NCBI RefSeq assembly: GCF_020733635.1
Contig: NZ_JAJFZL010000001.1
Span: 5,890,001 to 5,954,000 of the forward strand
DNA length: 64,000 nt
Direction of reading: 5' to 3'
Source of the DNA: Nocardia spumae
Lineage (GTDB): Bacteria; Actinomycetota; Actinomycetes; Mycobacteriales; Mycobacteriaceae
The notes beneath the pieces are model-generated. The model ran no database searches and was not told where the DNA came from. It worked only from the letters and a program-made list of their open reading frames with translations. Numbering within the stretch: position 1 is the stretch's first letter; each line of letters starts with the position of its first letter. Shown piece by piece: positions 26,883-35,921 of the stretch. Both the position numbers and the translations under genes were made by a program.

Positions 26883-26903
26883 CATCCGGCTTCCATTGGC
26901 AGC

Positions 26904-27230
26904 ATGAAAGTCATCGCATTCGATCGGTTCAAACCGGGGGTCACCCTCGAGACCGTCACACCGCATCTTCCCGAAGAGGTCGCCAATGTCTGGCGCCTGT
27001 GGAAGGCCGGGATCGTGCGGGAGAACTACGCCCGGGCCGACGAGTCGGGCGTCGTGATCGTGTTCGAGGTCGGCAGCGTCGCCGAGGCGCGGCAATACGT
27101 GGAGGATTTCCCGTTGTCCAAGAAGGGCTTTCTGGAATGGACCTACCTCCCCGTGACCGCCCCGCTTCCGCTCGAGGCACTGATGGACCCCTCGGTCGAC
27201 ACCGCCGAACCGTACGACCGGACCAGGTGA
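26904..27230 (+). CDS. YciI/muconolactone-isomerase-like small protein
   Basis: 108 residues, predicted dimeric alpha-beta barrel (ferredoxin-like): KVIAFDRFKPGVTLETV, VIVFEVGSVAEARQYVEDFP, LEWTYLPVTAPLPLEALM. Such proteins bind or isomerise small aromatic or quinoid compounds, and many have no proven reaction. Divergent from HxlR and 9 bases before the isochorismatase-fold gene, so the pair forms an HxlR-controlled operon. Confidence 0.65.
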   Translation: MKVIAFDRFKPGVTLETVTPHLPEEVANVWRLWKAGIVRENYARADESGVVIVFEVGSVAEARQYVEDFPLSKKGFLEWTYLPVTAPLPLEALMDPSVDTAEPYDRTR

Positions 27231-27239
27231 GAAGGACAG

Positions 27240-27884
27240 ATGCGATACGGATTCGGACTCGACATCCCGGTGACCGTGGCCGATGCCTGTGATCCGGCCC
27301 GCACCGCGGTCCTGATCTACGACATGCAGGCCGGTATCGTCGGCCAGCTGGCGGACGGACCGCGGGTCGTCGACGCCTGTGTGCGGCTACGGGATATCGC
27401 GCGGGCAGGCGGTTTCCGCGTGTTCTACACCCGGCACATGTCGCTGCCACCGGCCGTGTCGGGGGTATCGCAGCTGCGGACCGCGATGGCCTGGCAGCGC
27501 GTCGACGACCCGGCGGCGGTCCGTTCGGCGTTCCCGCAGGGATCACCGCAATACGAGTTGGTCCCGGAGTTGACGCCCGGACCGGACGAGGTGGTCTTCG
27601 ACAAGATCACGATGTCGGCGTTCGCGGCGACTCCACTGGATATCGCTCTGCGCGATCTGGGTATCGATTCCGTGCTGATCGCGGGTATCGCCCTCGAGGT
27701 CGGCATCGAGCCGACGGTACGACACGCCATCGACCTCGGATACCTGCCGATCACGGTCACCGACGCCTGCGGGGCCGGACATCCGGAGGCGGCCGAAAGA
27801 TCCTATGCCGCAATGGCTTTCTCCGGCGGATCACTCACCACCGATATCGACACGCTCGCCGCGGAGATCGCCGCGCGCGGGTAA
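27240..27884 (+). CDS. Isochorismatase-fold hydrolase lacking the catalytic Cys
   Basis: 214 residues of the isochorismatase/cysteine hydrolase superfamily. Asp28 (LIYDMQAG) and Lys122 (VFDKITMSAF) of the catalytic triad are present. The segment that normally reads like GxATxxCVxxT is GIALEVGIEPT, so the nucleophilic Cys is Gly155. Loss of this Cys is also known in the isochorismatase branch (PhzD-like), which cleaves vinyl ethers by acid catalysis, so the reaction may be non-amidase. GAGAAGGACAG precedes the ATG. It is second in the HxlR-linked operon. Confidence 0.82.
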   Translation: MRYGFGLDIPVTVADACDPARTAVLIYDMQAGIVGQLADGPRVVDACVRLRDIARAGGFRVFYTRHMSLPPAVSGVSQLRTAMAWQRVDDPAAVRSAFPQGSPQYELVPELTPGPDEVVFDKITMSAFAATPLDIALRDLGIDSVLIAGIALEVGIEPTVRHAIDLGYLPITVTDACGAGHPEAAERSYAAMAFSGGSLTTDIDTLAAEIAARG

Positions 27885-27890
27885 TGCGGA

Positions 27891-28484
27891 TCAGCGATCG
27901 TCGCCCGGCGCGGGGGCGACGATGCGCCGCGCGGCATCGCGCAGCCAGCGCCGCAGTTCTTCGGGATCGTCCGGTGCGCCCACGACGAACCGGCGCGACT
28001 GCGGCAGCGCCTGCTGATAGTTGATCAACCCGGTCAGCATCGTCAGCAGATATCCGGCCGGCATATCGCGGCGCAGCACACCCCGCTCCTGGGCGGCATC
28101 GACCTTCTCGATCTTGTCCCGGTAGCGCCGGGCGCGCGCCGCACCGGCGGTGACCTGCTCGGGCGCGATCTCGAGCGCCTCCCACATCTGCAATCGCAGG
28201 AATTCCGGATGCTCGCGGTGATAGGCGATATGGGCGTCCACCCACGCATCGATATCGTCGATATCGGTCGACACCGCCGCGGCCACATCCAGCATCGCCT
28301 GCTCGAGCACCTGCTCGAACAGCTGCCGCTTATCGCCGAAGTAGGCGTAGATCAGCTGTTTGTTGGCCTTGGCGTTGCGGGCGATCCGGTCGACGCGGGC
28401 GCCGGCGATCCCGTAGGCCGCGAATTCCTCGGTCGCCGCCTCGAAGATGCGGGCCTTGGTGGCCTCGGGATCACGTGGGGGCAT
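27891..28484 (-). CDS. TetR-family repressor of the adjacent MFS gene
   Basis: 197 residues. The helix-turn-helix reads RIFEAATEEFAAYGIAGARV and NKQLIYAYFGDKRQLFEQVL, followed by a TetR C-terminal domain with HPEFLRLQMWEALE. ATG 28484 (MPPRDPEATK) is the family-typical start; a TTG six codons upstream is possible. Divergent from the DHA2-type MFS pump. Two TAACCAAC-CGGTT sites lie between them, one on each side of the pump promoter. Confidence 0.9.
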   Translation of the reverse strand: MPPRDPEATKARIFEAATEEFAAYGIAGARVDRIARNAKANKQLIYAYFGDKRQLFEQVLEQAMLDVAAAVSTDIDDIDAWVDAHIAYHREHPEFLRLQMWEALEIAPEQVTAGAARARRYRDKIEKVDAAQERGVLRRDMPAGYLLTMLTGLINYQQALPQSRRFVVGAPDDPEELRRWLRDAARRIVAPAPGDDR

Positions 28485-28495
28485 GGCATCGATGC

Positions 28496-28560
28496 TAACC
28501 AACTATCCGGTTGACACGGCGCCGCGGTCGCTGGAATAGTTCTAACCAACCGGTTAGTTA
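28496..28560 (+). promoter_or_regulatory. Promoter with two TetR-type operators (tetR/MFS divergent region)
   Basis: Site 2, TAACCAACCGGTTAGTTA (28543-28560), is an 18-bp palindrome with one mismatched pair. Site 1 at 28496-28513 repeats TAACCAAC followed after four bases by CGGTTGA. TTGACA (28511-28516), then an 18-base spacer and AATAGT (28535-28540), forms a promoter for the MFS gene. Site 1 overlaps the -35 and site 2 lies at the start point. Confidence 0.7.
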
Positions 28561-28640
28561 CACATCCCGCGGATCGCGATCCGCTCCGGCGGCGCAGCGG
28601 CGCGCCGCTCCCGACTCCTACCAGTTTCCGGGAGACACAC

Positions 28641-30107
28641 GTGTCAACTCTCGAAACCCGCACCGCACCGACAACTCTCACCGCGACCCCCCTCGAGCAC
28701 ACGCCCTATCCGGCACGCTGGCGCGTGCTACCGGTGGTATTGAGTGCGATGTTCATGGCGATGTTCGACTGGTTCGTGGTCAATGTCGCCGCGTCGTCGC
28801 TGCACACCGATCTGCACGCCGGGGAATCGGCGCTGGAACTGATCGTCGGGGGCTACGGATTCGCCTTCGCCTCGGCGCTGATCACCGGCGGCCGTCTCGG
28901 CGACATCCACGGCCATCGACGCCTGTTCGTCCTCGGCATGCTCGCCTTCGCGGGCGCTTCGCTGCTGTGCGGACTCGCGCCGAACGCCTGGTCGCTGGTC
29001 GCCTTCCGCATTCTGCAGGGCGCGACCGCGGCGCTGATGGTCCCGCAGCTCCTGGCCTTGATCAACACCATGTTCCCGCTCGCCGAACGGCCCCGGGCAA
29101 TGGCCGGATTCGGGGCGACCATCGGGCTGGGCGCGGTCGCCGGACAGGTCCTCGGCGGCATCCTGCTCGATGTCGACCTCTTCGGCTGGGGCTGGCGCAC
29201 GATCTTCTACATCAATGTCCCGATCGGGCTGGCCGCGGCATTCCTGGCGGCCCGCTGGTTGCCGCACCACGAACCCGACAGCCGGCGGCCACGTCTGGAC
29301 CCCGTTGGCGCCCTGGGTATCTCGGCCGCGCTCGCCTTGTTCCTGGTGCCGCTGACACTGGGCCGGCCGGCGGGCTGGCCGCTGTGGACCTGGCTCTCGA
29401 TGGCCGCCGCGATTCCGGTGCTGGCGCTGACGGTGGGTTACGAGAATCGGCTCGTCCGGCGCGGCGGCGAACCGGTCGTCGACATCGCGATGGTGCGCGC
29501 CCGCGGGTTCCGCCTGGGCCTGGTCATCGCCGGCGGCTACCTGACCTTCTTCGCCGGATTCATGCTGTGCCTGACGCTGATGCTGCAGGACGGGCTCGGA
29601 TTGTCACCGCTGGCGGCCGGAATCACGTTCGCACCGCTGGGCCTCTGCTTCGCGAGCAGCTCGCTGTTCCTGGCGCCGCGGGTCGCGAACCGCCTCGGCA
29701 ATCGTGTCATGGTCGCCGGGACCTGCACCGGCCTGGCCGGCCTGACGATCACCCTCGCGGTGCTCTACGGGTTCGGTTCGCAGGTGCCGCCATGGGCGCT
29801 CATCCCGGGCATGATGGTCGTCGGCACCGGCAACGGCCTGACCATCCCGTCGGTGATCTCGGCGGTGCTGTCGTCGGGCATCCCCGCACCCCGGGCCGGG
29901 ATGGCCGCGGGTGTGCTGACCACCGCGCAGCAGTTCGGAAATGCCATCGGCGCAACGGTTCTCGGCGTGATCTTCTTCTCGGCGCTGGGTTCGGCGCACA
30001 GCACCGGTGACTATGTCACCGCGATGGAGATGGCCGGTATCGCCGGATTGGTCGTGCTGGCCGTGGTGCTGGGCGCCGCGCTGGCACTGCCCCGGCAGGA
30101 CCGATGA
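28641..30107 (+). CDS. MFS transporter, DHA2 drug-efflux type
   Basis: 488 residues, about 14 helices. Motif A is present as GGRLGDIHGHRRLFVLG and the QGATAALMVPQLLALINTMFP segment is typical of EmrB/QacA antiporters. Start is GTG 28641 with GGGAG six bases upstream. Expression is probably controlled by the divergent TetR through the two palindromes. Likely role is efflux of an antibiotic or other toxic compound. Converges with the GroES-like gene, 3 bases apart. Confidence 0.88.
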   Translation: MSTLETRTAPTTLTATPLEHTPYPARWRVLPVVLSAMFMAMFDWFVVNVAASSLHTDLHAGESALELIVGGYGFAFASALITGGRLGDIHGHRRLFVLGMLAFAGASLLCGLAPNAWSLVAFRILQGATAALMVPQLLALINTMFPLAERPRAMAGFGATIGLGAVAGQVLGGILLDVDLFGWGWRTIFYINVPIGLAAAFLAARWLPHHEPDSRRPRLDPVGALGISAALALFLVPLTLGRPAGWPLWTWLSMAAAIPVLALTVGYENRLVRRGGEPVVDIAMVRARGFRLGLVIAGGYLTFFAGFMLCLTLMLQDGLGLSPLAAGITFAPLGLCFASSSLFLAPRVANRLGNRVMVAGTCTGLAGLTITLAVLYGFGSQVPPWALIPGMMVVGTGNGLTIPSVISAVLSSGIPAPRAGMAAGVLTTAQQFGNAIGATVLGVIFFSALGSAHSTGDYVTAMEMAGIAGLVVLAVVLGAALALPRQDR

Positions 30108-30110
30108 CGG

Positions 30111-30431
30111 TCAGAGATAGAGGCCGGTGCCGTGTTCGGGTCGTTCGTTGGCCACCGCGTGCAGATCGCGCTCACGCAACACCAGGTACGCCTGCCCCTG
30201 TACCTCGACCTCGAACTGGTCCTCGGCGCTGAACAGGACCCGGTCACCGACGGTCACGCTGCGCACATGCGATCCCACACCGCTGACCTCACCCCAGCTC
30301 AACCGCTTGGCGACCTGCGCGGTGGCGGGTATGAGAATGCCGCCGCTGCTGCGCCGTTCGCCTTCTTCGGCGGACACGCGAACCATGATCCGGTCGTGGA
30401 GCATCTGGATCTCGAGCTGGGCATCGGACAC
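30111..30431 (-). CDS. Orphan GroES-like (Cpn10-fold) protein
   Basis: 106 residues. LHDRIMVRVSAEEGERRSSG, GGILIPATAQ, VGDRVLFSAEDQFEVEVQG and AYLVLRERDLHAV follow the Cpn10 pattern of two beta-barrel halves joined by a mobile loop (ERRSSGGILIP). A standard GroES is about 97-100 residues and sits next to groEL; no GroEL gene is near here. It is therefore a paralogue with unknown partner. GTG 30431 (VSDAQLEIQM) gives the family length; ATG nine codons in is possible. Confidence 0.75.
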   Translation of the reverse strand: MSDAQLEIQMLHDRIMVRVSAEEGERRSSGGILIPATAQVAKRLSWGEVSGVGSHVRSVTVGDRVLFSAEDQFEVEVQGQAYLVLRERDLHAVANERPEHGTGLYL

Positions 30432-30513
30432 CGCGGCAGTGTACTGCGGACGGAACCCGCGCCCGGCAGCGGTATCGGCTGCCGGGCCGGGCTCGGGCAC
30501 GTAGGTTCGGACT

Positions 30514-31872
<1,359 letters not shown>

Positions 31873-31959
31873 ACGCATCGGCGATGCGAGTTCCCCGAAA
31901 GAAATTCTCAAATCGGACAATCAACCATTAGGCTGCGGATTCTCCGGTCCGCTCGCTCG

Positions 31960-32322
31960 ATGAGCGGACCCCTCCGGAAAGTCTTGTCGACGACGATGAT
32001 CAGAACTTTCTCCGCGGCCCTGCTCAGCACCGCAACCACCGCCTCACTCCTGGTCCTGACCCTTCCCGCGGCCGAAGCGCAGGCGAAATCCCCCGCCTGC
32101 GACCGAGCCATCGATCTCGTCAATGCCGGAGTCGGGATGAGCGGCGGCACCTTCGACGCCGAAACGGCGCAGGCCCTGCACGACAGGTTGTCCGCTGTCG
32201 GCGACATCGCCGTCGGCGAGGAGAGGGCGGTGATCGTCGGATACGCCAACGCCCTGGTCGACGACAACGTCACCGATCTGCGTCCGTTCACCGATGAACT
32301 CAATCGAGTCTGCGGCGGCTGA
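31960..32322 (+). CDS. Small secreted protein with two Cys
   Basis: 120 residues. A signal peptide is obvious: basic start then LLSTATTASLLVLTLPAAEAQA with a likely cut after AEAQA. The mature part is about 80 residues with two Cys (SPACDRAI and NRVCGG) that may form a disulfide. The layout resembles the small secreted hemophore-like proteins of mycobacteria, but similarity is too weak to assign. ATG 31996 (MIRTFSAA) is an equally good start and gives a more typical signal peptide. A hairpin follows at 32341. Confidence 0.65.
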   Translation: MSGPLRKVLSTTMIRTFSAALLSTATTASLLVLTLPAAEAQAKSPACDRAIDLVNAGVGMSGGTFDAETAQALHDRLSAVGDIAVGEERAVIVGYANALVDDNVTDLRPFTDELNRVCGG

Positions 32323-32340
32323 CAACACCCGCATACGCCG

Positions 32341-32376
32341 GCGGCGGGACGCGCACGGCTGTCGCGTTCCCGCCGC
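32341..32376 (+). terminator. Hairpin after the secreted protein gene
   Basis: GCGGCGGGACGCG pairs with CGCGTTCCCGCCGC (one bulged base) around a 9-base loop, 19 bases past the stop. No T-run. Confidence 0.55.
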
Positions 32377-32417
32377 GGCGCGGAACAAATCGGGCGGATG
32401 CGTCCGTTCTATCGGGT

Positions 32418-32708
32418 ATGACGACCAGGCTCGAGCACAATACGGCCGCCACCCGGTACGAGATCTACATCGATGACACCCTCGCCGGCTACGCGGACTA
32501 CACCGAGACCGCCGAGGGCGGGAAGCGGATCCGGGATCTCAACCACACGCTCACTTTCCCGGAGTTCCGCGGTCGCGGGGTGGCGGGACAGCTGGTCGAG
32601 TACGCGCTCACCGATTGCCGCGCAGCCGGATTCGCCGTCGTGCCGACCTGCTGGTACGTCGAGCAATACATCGGCGACCACCGCGAGTACGCCGATCTGG
32701 TCGCCTAG
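32418..32708 (+). CDS. YjdJ/Gtn-type small GNAT acetyltransferase
   Basis: 96 residues, the short N-acetyltransferase form: YEIYIDDTLAGYADY, the HTLTFPEFRGRGVAGQLVEYA motif with the acetyl-CoA-binding R-G-R-G-V-A turn, and VVPTCWYVEQYI near the end. Members acetylate small molecules or protein residues, most with unknown substrate. Ends 4 bases inside the convergent hypothetical gene. Confidence 0.82.
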   Translation: MTTRLEHNTAATRYEIYIDDTLAGYADYTETAEGGKRIRDLNHTLTFPEFRGRGVAGQLVEYALTDCRAAGFAVVPTCWYVEQYIGDHREYADLVA

Positions 32709-33013
32709 GGCCTGCGGCGCCACACCAAGAATTGCCGGTCGCCGACCGTCCCCATCGCCTGGATCACCTTGGCGTTGTCGAAACCGGCAAGCTGTTGCAG
32801 GCGGATCAGGAACTCGTTGTCGGCGGCGGAATGCGGAACCACGCAACCGTTACCGCGCGCACCGATCAGCACGAAGAACACATCGTCGGCAAACGGGCCG
32901 TCCGCGGTGGTGATGATGCGCACCTCGGTCAGCTCCTGCCACGTAACCTCTTCGATTCGCCCGTTGTCCAGGGTACGGCGCACGAACCTGTCGGTGATCT
33001 CCACGCCTGCCAT
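32705..33013 (-). CDS. Conserved hypothetical protein
   Basis: 102 residues, not assigned to a function. Predicted to be small, soluble and beta-rich: MAGVEITDRFVRRTLDNGRI, VTWQELTEVRIITTADGPFA, VFFVLIGARGNGCVVPHSA. The pattern of a Trp-Glu (W-x-E-L) and a C-V-V-P segment resembles bacterial PH-like or DUF proteins that follow the sense 'local field of strands then one helix' (IRLQQLAGFDNAKVIQAM). Overlaps the GNAT gene tail to tail by 4 bases. Confidence 0.6.
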   Translation of the reverse strand: MAGVEITDRFVRRTLDNGRIEEVTWQELTEVRIITTADGPFADDVFFVLIGARGNGCVVPHSAADNEFLIRLQQLAGFDNAKVIQAMGTVGDRQFLVWRRRP

Positions 33014-33309
33014 GCATCAATATTGCGCTGCGAAAGCCGTTGGGACAATTCCGAATTCGCCCGATTGCGACTGAGCGATCATTTGAGCTTGCAGATGAAA
33101 AACCTTCTCAGAGTTTTTCGTGGCACCACCGTTCTACCAGCGAAAATTGCCGGTAGTTCACTGAATTCACCGATTCGATACCGTAAGAGCCCTGACAGTC
33201 ACCAGGGCGCCGATCGCGCCCCCGCGACCACCGGCCGAACCGAAAGCGGACGGCGGCCCGAGCACGAGACTCGGGCCGCCGTCCGGCGGGTACTACCGAC
33301 GAGCCCCGA
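33014..33309. other. Intergenic region with AT-richer stretch
   Basis: About 296 bases without a convincing gene. The part 33060-33190 is clearly richer in A and T than its surroundings (gatgaaaaaccttctcagag, accgcgaaaattgccggtag-like text), suggesting promoter or older acquired DNA. The right end carries the fadE25 terminator hairpin. Confidence 0.3.
33247..33285 (-). terminator. Terminator hairpin after fadE25
   Basis: Perfect 16-bp stem CGGACGGCGGCCCGAG with its complement and a 7-base loop, 24 bases past the fadE25 stop. On the minus strand it is followed by TTTCGG. Confidence 0.75.
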
Positions 33310-34467
33310 TCACCGCAGCAGCTGCCGCGACATCACCAGACGCTGAATCTGGTTGGTGCCCTCGTAGATCTGGGTGATCTTGGCATCGCGCATCATCCGC
33401 TCCACCGGGAAGTCGGTGGTGTAGCCGGCGCCACCGAACAGCTGCACCGCGTTGGTGGTCACCTCCATGGCGACATCGGAGGCGAAGCACTTGGACGCCG
33501 CGGAGATGAAGCCCAGGTTCTTCTCACCACGCTCGGCGCGGGCGGCCGAGGTGTAGACCATCAAGCGCGCGGCCTCCACCTTCATCGCCATATCGGCGAG
33601 CATGAACTGAGTGTTCTGGAAATCGGCGATGGCCTTGCCGAACTGCTTGCGATCCTTCGTGTAGGCGATCGCGGCGTCCAGCGCACCCTGGGCCAGACCC
33701 ACGGCCTGCGCGCCGATGGTGGGACGGGTGTGGTCGAGGGTCTGCAGCGCGGTCTTGAAACCGGTGCCCTCGGCGCCGATGATCCGGTCACCCGGGATGC
33801 GGCAGTTCTCGAAGTACAGCTCGGCGGTCGGCGAACCCTTGATACCCAGCTTGTGCTCGAGCGGGCCGACCACGAAGCCCTCGTCGTCCTTGTGGACCAT
33901 GAACGCGGAGATGCCGTTGGCACCCTTGTCCGGATCGGTCACGGCCATCACGGTGTACCAGGTGGACTGGCCGCCGTTGGTGATCCAGCACTTGGAGCCG
34001 TTGATCACCCAGTCGTCGCCGTCGCGCTTGGCGCGGGTACGCATGGAGGCGGCATCCGAACCCGCCTCGCGCTCGGACAGGCAGTAGGAGGCCATCTTGC
34101 CGTCGACGAGGTCGGGCAGCACCTTCTGCTTGAGCTCCTCGGAGCCCTGCAGGATCAGCCCCATGGTGCCGAGCTTGTTCACCGCCGGGATCAGCGAGGA
34201 CGAACCACAGACCCGCGCGACCTCCTCGATGACGATGCAGGTGGCGACCGAGTCGGCACCCTGGCCGCCGTAGGTCTCGGGCACGTGCACGGCGTTGAAG
34301 CCCGCGGCGTTCAGCGCGCTCAGGGCCTCCTGCGGGAACCGGGCGTTGCCGTCGACATCCTTCGCGTGCGGGGCGATCTCCTTCTCGGCCAGGCCGCGAA
34401 TCGCCTCGCGCAGCTCGTTGTGGATGTCGTCCAGCTTGAAGAGATCGAAATCGGGGTTGCCCGCCAT
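33310..34467 (-). CDS. fadE25: Acyl-CoA dehydrogenase (FadE25-like)
   Basis: 385 residues. Acyl-CoA dehydrogenase signatures are LSEREAGSDAASMRTRA, WITNGG and, near the end, FGGAGYTTDFPVERMMRDAKI with YEGTNQIQRLVMSRQLL, where the Glu of YEGT is the catalytic base. Gene order with purE and purK matches M. tuberculosis fadE25-purE-purK, hence the symbol. It removes two hydrogens from acyl-CoA using FAD; chain length not predictable. ATG 34467 is the family start. Two identical palindromes precede it. Confidence 0.9.
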   Translation of the reverse strand: MAGNPDFDLFKLDDIHNELREAIRGLAEKEIAPHAKDVDGNARFPQEALSALNAAGFNAVHVPETYGGQGADSVATCIVIEEVARVCGSSSLIPAVNKLGTMGLILQGSEELKQKVLPDLVDGKMASYCLSEREAGSDAASMRTRAKRDGDDWVINGSKCWITNGGQSTWYTVMAVTDPDKGANGISAFMVHKDDEGFVVGPLEHKLGIKGSPTAELYFENCRIPGDRIIGAEGTGFKTALQTLDHTRPTIGAQAVGLAQGALDAAIAYTKDRKQFGKAIADFQNTQFMLADMAMKVEAARLMVYTSAARAERGEKNLGFISAASKCFASDVAMEVTTNAVQLFGGAGYTTDFPVERMMRDAKITQIYEGTNQIQRLVMSRQLLR

Positions 34468-34534
34468 GGGTTCACTCCTGGTCGTGGGGTTTCGGGTTCG
34501 CCTGGTCCGCGCACTCCGGCACTGCCAGCACCTC

Positions 34535-34547
34535 GGCACTCAGTGCC
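34535..34547 (-). promoter_or_regulatory. Operator copy 1 before fadE25
   Basis: GGCACT-C-AGTGCC, a perfect 13-bp palindrome, 67 bases before the fadE25 start. Identical to copy 2 at 34611-34623. Probable TetR sites for the adjacent regulator. Confidence 0.65.
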
Positions 34548-34609
34548 ATTTGCACCCTAGTATACGCCTCGAAAGCTCGGCGACGTGAGCGGATGTCCCT
34601 CATTTCGAC

Positions 34610-34624
34610 TGGCACTCAGTGCCA
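34610..34624 (-). promoter_or_regulatory. Operator copy 2 before fadE25
   Basis: TGGCACT-C-AGTGCCA, a perfect 15-bp palindrome, 23 bases after the TetR stop and 76 bases (centre to centre) from copy 1. It shares the 13-bp core GGCACTCAGTGCC with copy 1. Confidence 0.65.
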
Positions 34625-34647
34625 CTAGGGGTGCGGTGTGGCCGCGC

Positions 34648-35379
34648 TCACAGATTACCGAGACGGTCGGCCAGCAGCTCGGCGGCCTGCCGCGCGGGCA
34701 TGTCCCGCGGGAACACCGCCACCACCATCTCCGCCGGCGTCCCGGCCGGACCACCGGGCGCGATCGCCCGCACCGCGGCACGCAGATCCGCCGCGGTCGC
34801 CTCCGACTCCCCGCGCACCATCCGGCGCAGCAGATAGTTGTGGGTGGCGGTGACGGCGGCGCTGAACTGGATCAACGCCAGATCGGCCACCTCCGGCAGC
34901 CGGGACCGCAGATAGTCGGTGAACAACCGCTCGTAGCGGAACACGGTCACGATCTCGCGGTCCCGCAGCGCCGGGGCCTGACGCACGACCCGGTAGCGGC
35001 GCGCGGCCAGCTCTCTGGTCTCGGTGAACCGCTCGAAGATCCCCACCACGGCCTCGCGCACGGCATCCCACGGATCGCCCTGTGCCGCGGCCAGATACGC
35101 CTGCGCCCGGGCGAGCTGCTCCTCGTGATCGGCGAACACCACATCCTCCTTCGACCGGAACTGCCGGAAGAAGGTCCGCCGCGAGATCCCCGCCGCCTCC
35201 GCGATCTCGTCCACCGTCGTCGCCTCGTACCCCTGCTCGGCGAACAACCGCAACGCGTGATCGACCGCGGTACCGCCTCCTCGGGACTTCTTCACGCCGT
35301 GCGGTGCGGGCGGAATCGCGCTTCGAGCAGGCGGCCGCGGGTCGGGGCGCCGTTCGGGCGCGCCCGATGAGTTACCCAT
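34648..35379 (-). CDS. TetR-family regulator of fadE25
   Basis: 243 residues. The helix-turn-helix is ALRLFAEQGYEATTVDEIAE and SRRTFFRQFRSKEDVVFAD; the RTFFRQFRSK variant is typical of TetR proteins controlling acyl-CoA metabolism in mycobacteria. The 33-residue N-terminal extension is Pro/Arg-rich. It lies on the same strand between purE and fadE25. The two GGCACTCAGTGCC sites between it and fadE25 make fadE25 the probable target. Acyl-CoA ligand is inference. Confidence 0.88.
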   Translation of the reverse strand: MGNSSGAPERRPDPRPPARSAIPPAPHGVKKSRGGGTAVDHALRLFAEQGYEATTVDEIAEAAGISRRTFFRQFRSKEDVVFADHEEQLARAQAYLAAAQGDPWDAVREAVVGIFERFTETRELAARRYRVVRQAPALRDREIVTVFRYERLFTDYLRSRLPEVADLALIQFSAAVTATHNYLLRRMVRGESEATAADLRAAVRAIAPGGPAGTPAEMVVAVFPRDMPARQAAELLADRLGNL

Positions 35380-35417
35380 GCGCTCGCGAGATCAGTGGGC
35401 CGGTCGGCATACCGCCA

Positions 35418-35921
35418 TCATCCCAGCAGGCGGGTGCGCAGGGCTTCGTCCTTGTCCAGGACCAGCTTTTCCAGGTCGGCCTGGAACTGTTCCATGCGAG
35501 CGCGCAGTCGCGGGTCGGCGGCGGCGAGGATGCGGACCGCGAGCAGTCCCGCGTTGCGGGCGCCGCCGATGGAGACGGTGGCGACCGGGACACCCGCGGG
35601 CATCTGCACGATCGACAGCAGTGAGTCCATGCCGTCGAGGTACTTCAGCGGGACCGGGACGCCGATCACCGGGAGCGCGGTGGCGGAGGCGACCATTCCG
35701 GGCAGGTGGGCGGCGCCGCCGGCACCGGCGATGATGACCTTGACACCCCGGCCGGCGGCGTCGCGGGCGTAGTCGAGCATCCGCTGCGGGGTGCGATGCG
35801 CCGAGACCACACCCACCTCGAAGCGAATCCCGAACTCCGCCAGGGCCTCCGCCGCGGCCTCCATGGTGGGCCAGTCGGAATCGCTGCCCATGATCAGGCC
35901 GACCTGCGCTACATCACTCAT
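35418..35921 (-). CDS. purE: N5-carboxyaminoimidazole ribonucleotide mutase
   Basis: 167 residues, PurE class I. It has [24 protein letters not shown] with the conserved His, [14 protein letters not shown] and [20 protein letters not shown]. It converts N5-CAIR to CAIR in purine synthesis. ATG 35921 lies inside the purK end (8-base overlap), so the two genes are coupled, as their sequential reactions suggest. Confidence 0.96.
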   Translation of the reverse strand: MSDVAQVGLIMGSDSDWPTMEAAAEALAEFGIRFEVGVVSAHRTPQRMLDYARDAAGRGVKVIIAGAGGAAHLPGMVASATALPVIGVPVPLKYLDGMDSLLSIVQMPAGVPVATVSIGGARNAGLLAVRILAAADPRLRARMEQFQADLEKLVLDKDEALRTRLLG

